A DNA stretch of 64,000 nt from G963677085 sp963677085 (GTDB lineage Bacteria > Planctomycetota > Planctomycetia > Pirellulales > Thermoguttaceae), in NCBI GenBank assembly GCA_963677085.2, contig CAXXFH010000004.1, forward strand, positions 2,728,001 through 2,792,000, in the 5' to 3' direction. A program made the position numbers and the translations under genes. This document shows positions 42,390 through 51,781 of this stretch, piece after piece. Position 1 is the stretch's first letter, and every line of letters begins with the position of its first letter. Under the pieces are notes generated by a model. That model ran no database searches. It was not told where the DNA came from and was given only the letters and a program-made list of their open reading frames with translations.

Positions 42390-43475
42390 ATGGCGTTTCA
42401 GTTTCTATGTCCCCAGGGCCATCTGCTGCAGGGCGACGAATCGCAGGCAGGCCAGCGCTGCCAATGTCCCTACTGCGGAACCGAGTTTCTTATTCCCGCG
42501 CCGTTGTCAGGGCCACCGGCCGACACGTCGCAATACATGGCCGGCCAAATGCCCGCGCAGCAACCGGCGGCCACCCCACCGTATCAAGCTCCCCCCCAGC
42601 AGCCCGAACAACAACCGCCCGAGCAGCCTGCGCCGCAGTTTATGCAACAGCCACCCGGGTATCAGCCGCCCGGATATCAGCCACCTGAGCAATCTTTCGT
42701 GCCGCCGGTCGAACAATCGCCTTTTCCGCAGGTAGGACCACAGGCAGAGACGCCACCGGCGACATTCGAGCAATTCACACCGCATCCAGGTTTCGCCGGT
42801 GCGGAACCGCCCATTCCGCCGGTCGAAGGCCCGGGACAGCAGGAGTTTCCCAGCTTTAGCGCCGGCCCAGGTTTTGCGGCCGACGGTGGTTTTACCGCTC
42901 CGGAAGAGGCGGAACCATCGTTTGCGCCAGTCACGGCGGAAGCGCAGCCGATGCTGCACATCGTCTGTCCCAACGGCCATGTGCTGGAAACGCCGCGAGA
43001 GATGGTCGGCCAGGACGCTCTGTGCCCGTTTTGCCAGGTCCAGTTCAACCTACGTTTCGAAGACAGCCAGGAGTATCGGCACGAGCAGGAAATCGAACGT
43101 CAACGACGCGAACAGGCCGTGGCCAACGCCTGGTTGAAATGGTCGATCGTGGCCGCGGTGGTCGTGGTGTTGGGGGTCATCGTGATGATTGTCTTGGCCT
43201 CGACCGCACGAAGTCCACGCCGTCCGGCGAAGCCACCGGCCACGGAGTCGACGCCGGGTTCGGCCCCGGCAAAGAAACCGGCTTCGACTCCCAACTCGGA
43301 AACCGCACCGGCAGATTCCGGATCGCAGCCAGCGGCAACTCCGTCTGCGGCGCCAAGCACCTCAGCAGAACCCTCGGCGATGCTCAATTCCCCCGCGAGT
43401 TGGGTGCTACTGGCTGCTTGCCAGCCAGTGCCGAACACGGGCAAACAAGCTGCCAGTGCCATTCGCGGCTGCTGA
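42390..43475 (+). CDS. Membrane protein with two zinc ribbons and Pro/Gln-rich linker
   Basis: 361 residues. Two related ribbons are visible: FLCPQGHLLQGDESQAGQRC with CPYCG at residues 5-32, and IVCPNGHVLETPREMVGQD with CPFCQ around residues 192-215. Between them is a 150-residue Pro/Gln-rich stretch with PPGYQPPGYQPP repeats. One membrane helix (WSIVAAVVVVLGVIVMIVLA, near residue 255) is followed by an Ala/Pro/Ser-rich segment. The N-terminus should face the cytoplasm. The final 25 residues (SPASWVLLAACQPVPNTGK...) are read from a family F repeat, so the native end is probably lost. AAAGAGGAG supports ATG 42390. Function unknown. Confidence 0.75.
   Translation: MAFQFLCPQGHLLQGDESQAGQRCQCPYCGTEFLIPAPLSGPPADTSQYMAGQMPAQQPAATPPYQAPPQQPEQQPPEQPAPQFMQQPPGYQPPGYQPPEQSFVPPVEQSPFPQVGPQAETPPATFEQFTPHPGFAGAEPPIPPVEGPGQQEFPSFSAGPGFAADGGFTAPEEAEPSFAPVTAEAQPMLHIVCPNGHVLETPREMVGQDALCPFCQVQFNLRFEDSQEYRHEQEIERQRREQAVANAWLKWSIVAAVVVVLGVIVMIVLASTARSPRRPAKPPATESTPGSAPAKKPASTPNSETAPADSGSQPAATPSAAPSTSAEPSAMLNSPASWVLLAACQPVPNTGKQAASAIRGC
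43405..43475 (+). repeat. Family F repeat inside the 3' end of the zinc-ribbon gene
   Basis: GTGCTACTGGCTGCTTGCCA, GCCAGTGCCGAACACGGGCA and AGCTGCCAGTGCCATTC. It resembles 46222-46245 (GTGCTACTGGCTCCGCCAGT) and the element at 17241-17316. It encodes the terminal residues and the stop of the preceding frame. Confidence 0.6.
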
Positions 43476-43564
43476 AGATGGGGCGACAGGTAACACATTC
43501 CTGCATTTGTCGCCACAAGACTAACCACCACCCCGCCATGGAGGGCACGGGGCAGCAGGACTGC

Positions 43565-44611
43565 TCACGTAATCCGCATGGGCGGAAAACACAGGACGGG
43601 GATGGCTAGCGAGGCGTAGCCCAACGCGCGGCGGGGCCAACCGAGCGGGACGCGGTCGTCGGCCGTGGGCGGATGGTGGATGCCCATAAAGATCACCAGC
43701 GTCAGCATGACGACCCAAATGTAGGCCTCCCACAACAAGATCGATACGATGGCGGCCACCACCAACACTCGAGCGAGCGTGTGTGCCCGATGGCGTCCCA
43801 GCAGCGCGTAGGCCACGTGGCCTCCGTCGAGCTGACTCAGCGGGACCATATTCAGCCCGGTCACCAACATTCCCACCCAGCCGGCCATCAGCAACGGGTT
43901 GAACTCCGACATGTAGAGGATCTCGGGCGTCGGAAAATCGGGCCGGAGCCAGCCGATCATCAGGCGGAGGATCAAGGGGCTGAAGAAGGGGATGCCCGAG
44001 CCCGGATGAGCCGCCGGATTGAGCTGCAAAATGCCCAGGCAAATGACCGGCAGCGCCACGGCCAATCCGGCCAACGGCCCGGCAATGCCTAGGTCGAACA
44101 TCTCGCGCCGATCGGCCTTCAGGCCATCCAAACCGATGACCGCGCCCATCGTGCCGAAGGGTAGTACGGGCACGGGAATGAAAAAAGGCAGGCTGGCCGG
44201 AACGTGATACCGCAGGGCCATCAGAAAATGGCCCATCTCGTGCGTCAACAAAATTCCCATCACGGCCAGCATGTAGACCAGCCCACGTTGCCAGTTCGGC
44301 ACCAGGGCAGCCGCTGCCTGCCAAAGGGCCGTGCCCGACTCGCCGCGTTGCCAGTGGAGCTGAAACTGTGCTGCCGCACGTTGCACGCAGCCGGCCTGCC
44401 GTTCGGGATGCCAATCGACCGCTCCGGTCCAGAACGTCGACAGGCATGTGGCGACAAACAGCACGACAGGCAACACCACCCGACGTCGGCGCGGAGCAGC
44501 CGCATAATCGTATGCCGCTTCGACGACGGCCGCCCGACGCACCACATCATCGGGGTTTTTTCCCCCGGCGACGGAGCTTGACGCTGGGGATTCCATTTCC
44601 TCGTTCGTCAC
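43565..44611 (-). CDS. Site-2-protease-like M50 metalloprotease
   Basis: 348 residues with about six to seven membrane helices. The zinc site H124-E-M-G-H128 lies in a membrane segment (LLTHEMGHFLMA), and the third ligand is in NMVPLSQLDGGHVAYALLGR near residue 265, the NxxPxxxLDG motif of S2P. Intramembrane proteolysis of anti-sigma factors or similar substrates is the known family role; the substrate here is unknown. No PDZ domain is seen, unlike RseP. A start at the internal ATG 44596 is also possible. Confidence 0.9.
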   Translation of the reverse strand: MTNEEMESPASSSVAGGKNPDDVVRRAAVVEAAYDYAAAPRRRRVVLPVVLFVATCLSTFWTGAVDWHPERQAGCVQRAAAQFQLHWQRGESGTALWQAAAALVPNWQRGLVYMLAVMGILLTHEMGHFLMALRYHVPASLPFFIPVPVLPFGTMGAVIGLDGLKADRREMFDLGIAGPLAGLAVALPVICLGILQLNPAAHPGSGIPFFSPLILRLMIGWLRPDFPTPEILYMSEFNPLLMAGWVGMLVTGLNMVPLSQLDGGHVAYALLGRHRAHTLARVLVVAAIVSILLWEAYIWVVMLTLVIFMGIHHPPTADDRVPLGWPRRALGYASLAIPVLCFPPMRIT

Positions 44612-44685
44612 GTACCAGTCCTTTGTTTGCGCTACTCAGAGCTGAGGGCGAAGTCGCAAGCGGCCACCCCACTACCCACCATCCA

Positions 44686-45336
44686 CTACTTCCCAAGCTC
44701 TTTCAAGCGGATGTTCCGCCAGCGGATCTGTAGCGGCTCCTCGCGTTTGCCCACCCCATGGACCTGCAATGCAATGAAACCGCTGGGGGTCATGTCGTCT
44801 TTCAGGTCGGCAGCCGGGACCCCGTTGATCCAGGTGCGAATCCGATCGCCAACGGCCTCGACGCGAAACTTGTTCCACTCATTTTGTTTGAAGGCCTTTC
44901 GGGCGGCTTCGTTTTCGGCCAGGTTGTTGAGCCAGCCGCGGCGACTCTCGTCGTAAATTCCTCCGCTCCACGCACGATTCGACGGGTCGATCTCCACCTG
45001 ATAGCCGTGTACCCGACCCTTCTTATAGTCGGGCAGGCTGTTGCTGCGAATCTGAACGCCCGAGTTCAACGCCGGATCGACTTTGAATTCCAGTTCCAAG
45101 ATGAAGTCGCCGTAGTTCTTTTCGGTGCAAAGAAAACTGTTGGACGTGTTGGGTACCGAGGAGCCAACGATCACGCCGTCTTCGACCGCGTAGTTGGCTT
45201 TTCCGCCCAACTGTTTCCAACCATCGAGCGTCTTGCCGTCGAACAGGGAGACAAAGCCTTCTTCGTCGGCAACGGCCACTGCGGTGGCAACGATACCCAA
45301 GACCACGACCAGCGGAGCAATCAATCGACAATTCAC
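44686..45336 (-). CDS. DUF1080 (3-keto-disaccharide hydrolase-like) secreted protein
   Basis: 216 residues with a signal peptide to about residue 23. The concanavalin-like jelly roll carries the family signatures GFVSLFDGKTLDGWKQLGGK, YGDFILELEFKVDPALNSGV, GYQVEIDP and PLQIRWRNIRLKEL. Planctomycetes encode many such proteins; some relatives bind or hydrolyse glycosides, others have no shown activity. GAGGAGGTTAACCACGTG-type sequence upstream contains GAGG for ribosome binding. Confidence 0.9.
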   Translation of the reverse strand: MNCRLIAPLVVVLGIVATAVAVADEEGFVSLFDGKTLDGWKQLGGKANYAVEDGVIVGSSVPNTSNSFLCTEKNYGDFILELEFKVDPALNSGVQIRSNSLPDYKKGRVHGYQVEIDPSNRAWSGGIYDESRRGWLNNLAENEAARKAFKQNEWNKFRVEAVGDRIRTWINGVPAADLKDDMTPSGFIALQVHGVGKREEPLQIRWRNIRLKELGK

Positions 45337-45760
45337 GTGGTTAACCTCCTCGAAAATCCTAGGGACAAATCGGCCGCACCGTCCGGCTTCCCCACCAACT
45401 CAGCACAAGACAATACACCCAAACTTTCACGTGGCCGCAAGAGTGGAGCGAGGGGGCATGGCAGCGGGGGGCGTTGCGTGCTGACGCAAATACCTAACCA
45501 GTGCATTGTAAGTCGTGCCACAGCCAGGTGCAAACCGGCTCGCCACCCTGGCAGGGGGACCACCAAGCCGATCACCCCCTCGTTCCCGCGTTTCGCGTGG
45601 GAATGCGTACTTCGACGCTTCTCGCCGTGATTGGCCAAGAGAAGCATCAATTTGCACTGCGAAGAACGAAAGGCGTTCGACTCTTGGGTTCCCACGCTAC
45701 ACCGTGGAAACCAGATGTGGGCTCCTGTCCCCTGTTGCCCCAGCCCCTAGCCTCTAGCCT
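45337..45760. repeat. Repeat-rich intergenic region (family A copies and CCTCTAG tandem)
   Basis: Family A hairpins GTTCCCGCG..CGTGGGAAT at 45582-45604 and GGTTCCCACG..CGTGGAAACC at 45687-45712. A short tandem of the 7-mer CTAGCCT (about 45748-45772) leads into the 3' end of the thioesterase gene and supplies its stop codon. No gene. Confidence 0.65.
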
Positions 45761-46180
45761 CTAGCCTCTAGTCCCTCCATCGCCGCCTCCGACCAATTCC
45801 AGCATCCATTGCGGCGGGCGGATCGGTTTGCCGGTGGCGTCGGTTACCGCGTGGACCGTGTAGCCCGAGCAGACGGGGTTGCCATCGACGTGTTCGATGG
45901 TTACGTCGAATCGCATCCGCGCGCGACCAGACATCGACACGGTGGTGGTCATCCGCAGCAGTTGATCGTACGCTGCCCGACCGCGGTATTTCACGTGGGC
46001 TTCGGCCACGGGCAACAGCACGCCACGGCGTTCCCATTCAGCATAGGGTGTTCCCGTGGCGCGACAGAGTTCGGTCCGACCATACTCGAACCAATCGAGT
46101 GCCCGGGAGTTGTAGTAGCTGCCCATCTGATCGGTGTCGGCGTAGCGAACGCGAAATTCAACGGTGTGCTCGTGTGGCAT
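45761..46180 (-). CDS. Acyl-CoA thioesterase, 4HBT/YbgC-like hotdog fold
   Basis: 139 residues, cytoplasmic. The active-site segment RVRYADTDQMGSYYNSRALD followed by WFEYGRTELCR matches the 4-hydroxybenzoyl-CoA thioesterase/YbgC family, with the catalytic Asp in YADTD. YbgC in Proteobacteria is tied to tol-pal; here it neighbours lpxA instead. ATG 46180 is chosen by alignment to the family start. The extreme C-terminus (GGGDGGTRG) is read from a tandem CTAGCCT repeat. Confidence 0.88.
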   Translation of the reverse strand: MPHEHTVEFRVRYADTDQMGSYYNSRALDWFEYGRTELCRATGTPYAEWERRGVLLPVAEAHVKYRGRAAYDQLLRMTTTVSMSGRARMRFDVTIEHVDGNPVCSGYTVHAVTDATGKPIRPPQWMLELVGGGDGGTRG

Positions 46181-46581
46181 GATCGCGCTGTTGGCAGTAG
46201 CCGTTGAGATGATTCTGCGTGTGCTACTGGCTCCGCCAGTGTGGAATGACTGCGACCAAACCTCGACTATGGCACACGCAATAATGATCTGACCATATTG
46301 AAGGTTACCGGTCGGGGGCCATGGGCGGTCTGCCCACCCTTGCCAAATCAGGGGCAGACAAGCTGCTTCTGCTATCCGGCAAATCAAAGTGGCGGACCAC
46401 AGTCTTCGTGGACAGACTTCACAATCATGCCACAGCGAGACAGATTGTGGACCGACGTATCAAGCCCTCACCCCCGGCCCCTCTCCCGGCGGGAGAGGGG
46501 GAGGCGGGGTGTCGTGGCATGAAGCAAGGTGCAGGGGAGACGTTGCGGCGCATCACCACCAAAGCACCAACGAAACAGGCA
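46181..46581. repeat. Intergenic region with family F and D repeats
   Basis: Family F piece GTGCTACTGGCTCCGCCAGT at 46222-46241, a GGGCGGTCTGCCCACCCTTG sequence (46323 onward) resembling 48632-48650, and a family D block CCCTCACCCCCGGCCCCTCT at 46466-46502. No gene. Confidence 0.6.
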
Positions 46582-47469
46582 TCAGCCGGCCTTGGCGTGA
46601 ACCATCGTTTTGGTCTCTTCCTCGCGGCGAATTTTCAACGTGGCGCGCGGCGGCATGCGCCGTTCGGGAATGATGCCACGCTTGGTATCGGCCAGGAACT
46701 GATGGAAACGAACGGCCGGTCCTTCGGGGAAACGCAACTGGAGTTGCTCGAGGATCTCGGCCCAAGGCAAACCACTACGATAGACCACGCGGTAGGCTTC
46801 TTTCAACTCGCGAATCTGAGTCGTGTTGAGCCCTGCGCGACGAAGACCGATCTGGTTGAGCCCTACGACCAGGCTGCTGAGACCATCGATCGTCACAAAC
46901 GGTGGCACATCGCGGGTAACATGGGCCTGACCACCGACCATGGCCATCGTACCCACTCGACAGAATTGATGAACGGCCACCGCACCGGAAATATAAGCCC
47001 GGTCTTCCACCAACACGTGCCCGCCGAGCATCGCGTTGTTGGTAATAATCGTGTTGTTGCCAACCTTACAGTCGTGGGCAACGTGGGCGTTGACCATCAG
47101 CAGGTTGTTGTCACCCAAGGAAGTGAGTTCCTCGGCTTCCAGTGCCCGATGGACCGTTACGTTTTCGCGGAAGGTATTGTTGGCCCCGATGATAACGCGG
47201 CCGGGATTCTCCGGCCGGTGGATATGCTGCGGATAACCGCCGAGCACGGTGCCTTCGCCGACACGATTTCCTGGGCCGAGTGTCGTGCCGCTCTTTACGA
47301 CCACATGACTCTCTAGAACGCATCCTTCGCCAATGGTGACGTCTTCTTCGACGACACAGAAAGGACCAATCTCCACATCGGCGGCAACGCGCGCGGCCGG
47401 ATGAACGACCGCCATAGCATGGTTGTTCACGGAGGATACCTCGAAGCGGGTAGGGGTAATGGTTACCAT
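46582..47469 (-). CDS. lpxA: Acyl-[ACP]--UDP-N-acetylglucosamine O-acyltransferase
   Basis: First step of lipid A biosynthesis, supporting an LPS-containing outer membrane. 295 residues: a left-handed beta-helix of hexapeptide repeats (AAVRVAADVEIG, VEEDVTIGEGCV, GNRVGEGTVLGG) to about residue 205, then the helical C-terminal domain. The catalytic-His region NLLMVNAHVAHDCKVG (around residue 125-140) and GGQAHVTRDVPPFV are visible. Length is slightly above E. coli LpxA (262) because of N- and C-terminal extensions. The start could also be the GTG or ATG about 40-55 bases downstream. Confidence 0.93.
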   Translation of the reverse strand: MVTITPTRFEVSSVNNHAMAVVHPAARVAADVEIGPFCVVEEDVTIGEGCVLESHVVVKSGTTLGPGNRVGEGTVLGGYPQHIHRPENPGRVIIGANNTFRENVTVHRALEAEELTSLGDNNLLMVNAHVAHDCKVGNNTIITNNAMLGGHVLVEDRAYISGAVAVHQFCRVGTMAMVGGQAHVTRDVPPFVTIDGLSSLVVGLNQIGLRRAGLNTTQIRELKEAYRVVYRSGLPWAEILEQLQLRFPEGPAVRFHQFLADTKRGIIPERRMPPRATLKIRREEETKTMVHAKAG

Positions 47470-48111
47470 TAACCTCCGGCGCTAATGGTGGGCAGCCGTG
47501 GTCGCTAACCACGTCGCCTGCAAAGTTCTATCGGTTGCTCCGCAAGGGCCGATTGGTTGTGTTATGTCAGTCGTGACGGACTTCCCAGCTTTTCCAATCT
47601 GAACCCCACTGGGGAGTGTTGCCGTGGGGCCTGGTCGCCACGTAGTCTCCGATTGGAGGATAGGAACTGTCCACCACTTGCGGTCGAAAACGAACGAGCC
47701 GATGGACTTCAGCCGCACGCTTATACCCATTCTCTGAAAAAGACGAAAGGCGAAAAAGCATAACGCGGCTGACAACCGATACGCGCAAGTGCCTTAACTG
47801 GCCCGAATTAAGGCATATAAGCCACCCCATAAGGATGAGGCGATCTTTGTGTCCGGCATGCCCCAGACTGCGTGTCGCACGAACCCCGACGATCGCCATC
47901 CGCCCCAAATTTATGGACTTTTTGCCTCGAATCACCGGCTTTTGGGCTCGGCAGGAGTGTCGCATCACGACTCCCCCCCTGGAAGTTGGTTGTCGACCGG
48001 GGTAGACTTCTGTTCTGGATGAGCACGGTCGTGGCTCGATTTGGGCTTTGGCGTGCTTTGTTTTTGAGACCGAGTGACTTCGGAAAACGACAGCGAGGGA
48101 GACCGCGAGCC
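47470..48111. other. Gene-free region between lpxA and the TPR gene
   Basis: About 640 bp with no convincing gene. An in-frame extension upstream of ATG 48112 is open but has random codon composition. It should hold divergent promoters for lpxA and the TPR gene; none could be pinned down. Confidence 0.4.
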
Positions 48112-48447
48112 ATGGCAAGTCCCGATCAGGTTTACGATGAGGCGATCGAGCTGCAACAAGCCGGTAAGCTGGAAGACGCGGTGACCAAACTGGAATCTCT
48201 CATTGCCGAAGCTCCGGACTTCGCCCTGGCGTACGCCGCCTTGAGCGTCTTCTGCCAGAAACTGGGACGCAACGACGAAGCGGTCGAATATGGCCGCAAG
48301 GTTTGCGAAATCGAGCCAGAAGATCCCTTCAGCTTCATGGCCATGAGCCTCATCTGCCAGAAGGCCGGCTACATTTCCGAAGCCGAACAGGCTCTTTCCC
48401 AGGCCATGGAAAAGCAGTGGGCCGCCGGCCGCAAAACGGCCGAGTAA
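48112..48447 (+). CDS. TPR-repeat protein
   Basis: 111 residues made of three tetratricopeptide repeats: DQVYDEAIELQQAGKLEDAV, APDFALAYAALSVFCQKLGRN, and EPEDPFSFMAMSLICQKAGYI. Such small TPR proteins act as protein-protein adaptors. ATG 48112 is preceded by CAGCGAGGGAGACC. There is no signal peptide, so it is cytoplasmic. Partner unknown. Confidence 0.85.
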   Translation: MASPDQVYDEAIELQQAGKLEDAVTKLESLIAEAPDFALAYAALSVFCQKLGRNDEAVEYGRKVCEIEPEDPFSFMAMSLICQKAGYISEAEQALSQAMEKQWAAGRKTAE

Positions 48448-48758
48448 CGAGTCGCGAGTAGTTTCCCTGGCCTTGCCCGCCGAAAAAGGGCGGATTCTAG
48501 CGATCGATCCGATATACGCGGACTCAACGCGCTGCCTGCCTGCGCATCCCACGCTACATGATTGGGTTGCGATAAGCCGATGGCAATGGAAGGCCCCGGC
48601 TAGTGTTTTACCAATCCTGGATTGATGGGTGCCATGGGCAGCTTGTCTGCCCTTGCTTCCGCAGCGGCGGGCCAGCCGCCACGGACATCCAACGCATCAA
48701 GCCACGCTTGGCGGAGTACTTGCAGGTCGGGCAGCAAAAAAATGACGAGGAGTCCGTC
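48448..48758. other. Intergenic region upstream of the chemoreceptor gene
   Basis: About 310 bp, no gene. 48628-48680 (GGTGCCATGGGCAGCTTGTC, GCAGCGGCGGGCCAGCCGCC) is repeat-like and related to 46318-46340. GACGAGGAG at 48744-48752 is the ribosome-binding site of the next gene. Confidence 0.45.
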
Positions 48759-51545
48759 ATGCGTTGGGCCAACCTGAAACTGGTTTGGAGACTGGTGTTT
48801 GCACTAGGGCTTGCCGCCATCGTGTTGGTGGCCGGCACGGCAACCTATTACACGGCACTTCGCGACGCGACCGGCGAACTCGACGCCCTCGTCGACAGCA
48901 AACTCGTCGACAGCAAACCGGTCGACAGCGAACTGGTGATCGCGCAACAGGCCGCCTCGGGCAGGGAATCGATCCTTCGGGGGCGGTGCGAAGAGAAGAA
49001 CCTTTTGTTGGGGACGAAGCCCGAGTCGCTCAAACCGGTCGAGGACCGCTGCACGGCCTTGTTGGGCGAGGTACACGCACTTGCCCAATGGGCCGAAACA
49101 CGTGGCGACAAAGAAATCGTCGAACAAGCATCAATCGTCGACGCCAAGGCGGTCGATTACCTGGCCTCTTGCCGCGAGGTCGTAACGGCCGGGCAACAGA
49201 TCAGTGTGTCGCACGATACCGATTTGCAGGGCCGTCTCGCCCAAGCGTCCGAGGCCTTGGCTGCGGCTACCGCCGCGCACGACCTGGACGAGTTGGCCCT
49301 TTGCGTTGCGCACGCCCATCAGGCCCAGGGACGTTATCTCTACAAGAAGGCCGAGGAGCATCGCGAAGCGTTGCGCCAGGCACTCGACGCCACCGAACGA
49401 GCCTTCGCCCAAGCGAAGCCGACCGACACGGTTCGCCTCGCCGTGCAAACCTACTTGGTCGCCACCCGACGTTGGCTCGACGCAATCCACACCGCCGATG
49501 CCGTCGGTCCACTGGCGGCGGCCAACGTTGCCGCTAACACCGGCGCCGCTAACACCGGCGCCGCCAACGCTGGTGCCAACGGCGCAAAGGCGAACACCGA
49601 GGCAGTAAAAAGTGCAGCAGCCAAGAGTGCTGAAGAAGACCAATCCAAGACCGACACCAAAAACGCGGAGGTTGCCGGTTTGGCGTTGCTCGATCTGGAA
49701 CGGGTGACCGCCGAGGCTCGCATCGCCGACATCGGACACCTGGTTGCCGACGTACGGGTTGATGCCGCCCGATATCAACTTTCCGAAGATCCTCAACTGC
49801 TCGACGCCACCCGACAATCGATCCAACGGCTCGATACGGCCGTGGAGAATTCTCAGCTTGGGCCTGTGCAAGCAAAGCCCCTGCGAGAAACTCTCGCTCA
49901 GTTGTCCCAGTTGTTGAACGATCTGGCGGCCGCGAATCTACAACTGGCGACGGCGAATCAACGGCTTGTCGAACTAAAAGCGGCCGTCGGCAATGCGGGC
50001 GACGCGTTGGAATCGCCGGTACTTAAGATCGCTGAGTTGGTCAACGCCCGACAAACGGCCCAAATCGACGCGCTACGCCAAACCGTCGACGTCGCTGGAC
50101 AATCGGCCGAGTGGCGTGGCAGACTGGCTCTCGGCCTCATCGCCGGTGGCCTGTTGCTTGCGTTGCTGACTTGTATTGCCGTTGGGCGTGCGTTTGCCCG
50201 ACCGTTGCAGCATGGTACTGTGTTTGCCCAAGCGATTGCCGAGGGCGATTTCAGCCAGCGTCTCACCGTGCGCGGCAATGCCGAGCCGGGCCGTTTGGCG
50301 GAGGCCCTGAACCACGTGGCCGACTGTCTTCAGCAGAAGCTTCATGATCTTGAGGAAAACGCCCAACGCGAACGAGATGAACATGCAGAACAGGCACGGC
50401 AACAGCAGGAGACCATCGAAGCCGAGCAACTGCGGGCGAACACGATGCAACAGCAGGCCGCCGAAATGGCGGCCGCCGTGCGACGTGTGGCCGACAGCAA
50501 CTACGCCCACGAGTTGACCGTCGACGGCGATGAAGTCCACGGACAACTGGCCCACGATCTTCGCCAGCTCTTCGCCGCAAAACGGGCGGCCGAAGTCGAG
50601 CAGCACGAGGCGGCCGAGGTTCAACGCCAACAGGCCGAGAAGCTTCGACACAAGGTCGATCGCCTGCTTAAGGTCGTCGATGCCGCCGCCAACGGTGATT
50701 TCACCCAGTCGATCAAGGCCGAAGGCGATGAGCCGATCGACGAACTCGCCCGAGGGTTCGCGCGAATGCTCGGCGGTCTTTCTGGACTGATCGGCCACGT
50801 GAGCGAAAGCGCCTGCCAGTTCAACGAAGGTTCGCGTGTGATCGCCGACAGCTCGCAAACGCTGGCCCAGGGTGCCCAGCAACAGAACGTCAGCATCGAG
50901 GAAATGCGCACGGCGATTCGGCAGCTAAGCGAGTCGATCGAAGCCGTCAAAGACAACGCCCAACAAGCCGACCAGGTCGCCCATCAAGCCAACGAACTGG
51001 TTGCGCGGGGCAACGAAACGGTCGACAAGTCGATCGAGGCAATGGAGTTGATCTCCAAGAGTTCCCATCAGATTAGCGAAATCATTCAGGTGATTGCCGA
51101 AATCGCCGATCAGACGAACCTGCTCGCGCTCAATGCGGCCATCGAAGCCGCCCGGGCGGGAGAACACGGCTTGGGGTTCGCCGTGGTGGCCGACGAAGTT
51201 CGCAAGCTGGCCTCCCGGGCCGACAAGGCGGCCGGCGAAATTTCTGGGCTAATTCGCGAATCGGTCCATCGTGTCGATGAAGGCTCGCAACTGAGCGAAC
51301 AGACGGGCAAGGCGCTGCGCGAGATCTCCGAAACGTTCGAGGTTACCGTTTCACAAATCGCTCGAATTGCTACCGCAACGGCCGAACAGGCCGCCAACGC
51401 GCAGAACGTAACCCAGGCGATCGACCAAGTGGCCGAAGTAACCGAACAAGCGGCCGCTGGAAGCGAGCAAATGGCCTCCAGCAGCGAACAACTCGGCGCT
51501 CAGGCCAACTCGCTGGCCGAATTGGTGGCGCGATTCAAAACCTGA
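48759..51545 (+). CDS. Methyl-accepting chemotaxis protein with low-complexity inserts
   Basis: 928 residues. The first membrane helix is at about 10-32. A long helical extracytoplasmic region (33-450) follows, with two repetitive inserts: VDSKLVDSKPVDSELV near residue 46, and an Ala/Asn/Gly/Thr-rich run (NTGAANTGAANAGANGAKAN) near 262-285. The second helix (ALGLIAGGLLLALLTCIAVG) is at about 453-472. HAMP-like segments lie at 475-525 and about 580-680. The signalling domain ends the protein, with the conserved tip IADQTNLLALNAAIEAARAG near residue 780. ATG 48759 has GACGAGGAG 6 bases upstream. No other chemotaxis genes are nearby. The sensed ligand is unknown. Confidence 0.92.
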   Translation: MRWANLKLVWRLVFALGLAAIVLVAGTATYYTALRDATGELDALVDSKLVDSKPVDSELVIAQQAASGRESILRGRCEEKNLLLGTKPESLKPVEDRCTALLGEVHALAQWAETRGDKEIVEQASIVDAKAVDYLASCREVVTAGQQISVSHDTDLQGRLAQASEALAAATAAHDLDELALCVAHAHQAQGRYLYKKAEEHREALRQALDATERAFAQAKPTDTVRLAVQTYLVATRRWLDAIHTADAVGPLAAANVAANTGAANTGAANAGANGAKANTEAVKSAAAKSAEEDQSKTDTKNAEVAGLALLDLERVTAEARIADIGHLVADVRVDAARYQLSEDPQLLDATRQSIQRLDTAVENSQLGPVQAKPLRETLAQLSQLLNDLAAANLQLATANQRLVELKAAVGNAGDALESPVLKIAELVNARQTAQIDALRQTVDVAGQSAEWRGRLALGLIAGGLLLALLTCIAVGRAFARPLQHGTVFAQAIAEGDFSQRLTVRGNAEPGRLAEALNHVADCLQQKLHDLEENAQRERDEHAEQARQQQETIEAEQLRANTMQQQAAEMAAAVRRVADSNYAHELTVDGDEVHGQLAHDLRQLFAAKRAAEVEQHEAAEVQRQQAEKLRHKVDRLLKVVDAAANGDFTQSIKAEGDEPIDELARGFARMLGGLSGLIGHVSESACQFNEGSRVIADSSQTLAQGAQQQNVSIEEMRTAIRQLSESIEAVKDNAQQADQVAHQANELVARGNETVDKSIEAMELISKSSHQISEIIQVIAEIADQTNLLALNAAIEAARAGEHGLGFAVVADEVRKLASRADKAAGEISGLIRESVHRVDEGSQLSEQTGKALREISETFEVTVSQIARIATATAEQAANAQNVTQAIDQVAEVTEQAAAGSEQMASSSEQLGAQANSLAELVARFKT

Positions 51546-51576
51546 TTGCTTTCTTGGTTCTTCAGGAAATTCTCCT

Positions 51577-51622
51577 CGTTCCCACGCTTTGCGTGGGAAC
51601 GCACACCCCGCCGCTTCACGGC
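51577..51622. repeat. Family A element (both hairpins)
   Basis: CGTTCCCACGCTTTGCGTGG hairpin at 51577-51601, then GCCGCTTCACGGC at 51610-51622. The second stem differs from GACGCTTTGCGTC in other copies by paired changes (A to C and T to G), so pairing is kept. Confidence 0.78.
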
Positions 51623-51781
51623 GCGAGTGAAATATTTGGCCGTCTGGCCGCATCTTTGTTAAGATGGCACGGCAATGTTGCTGCCAACATGTTGTCGCGT
51701 GTTGTCGCACACGTGCCCTCCGCCTGTAACGTGTTGTTTTGCAGGCGTTCCCCGCCGAACACGCCCGAGAGGATTCTTGCC

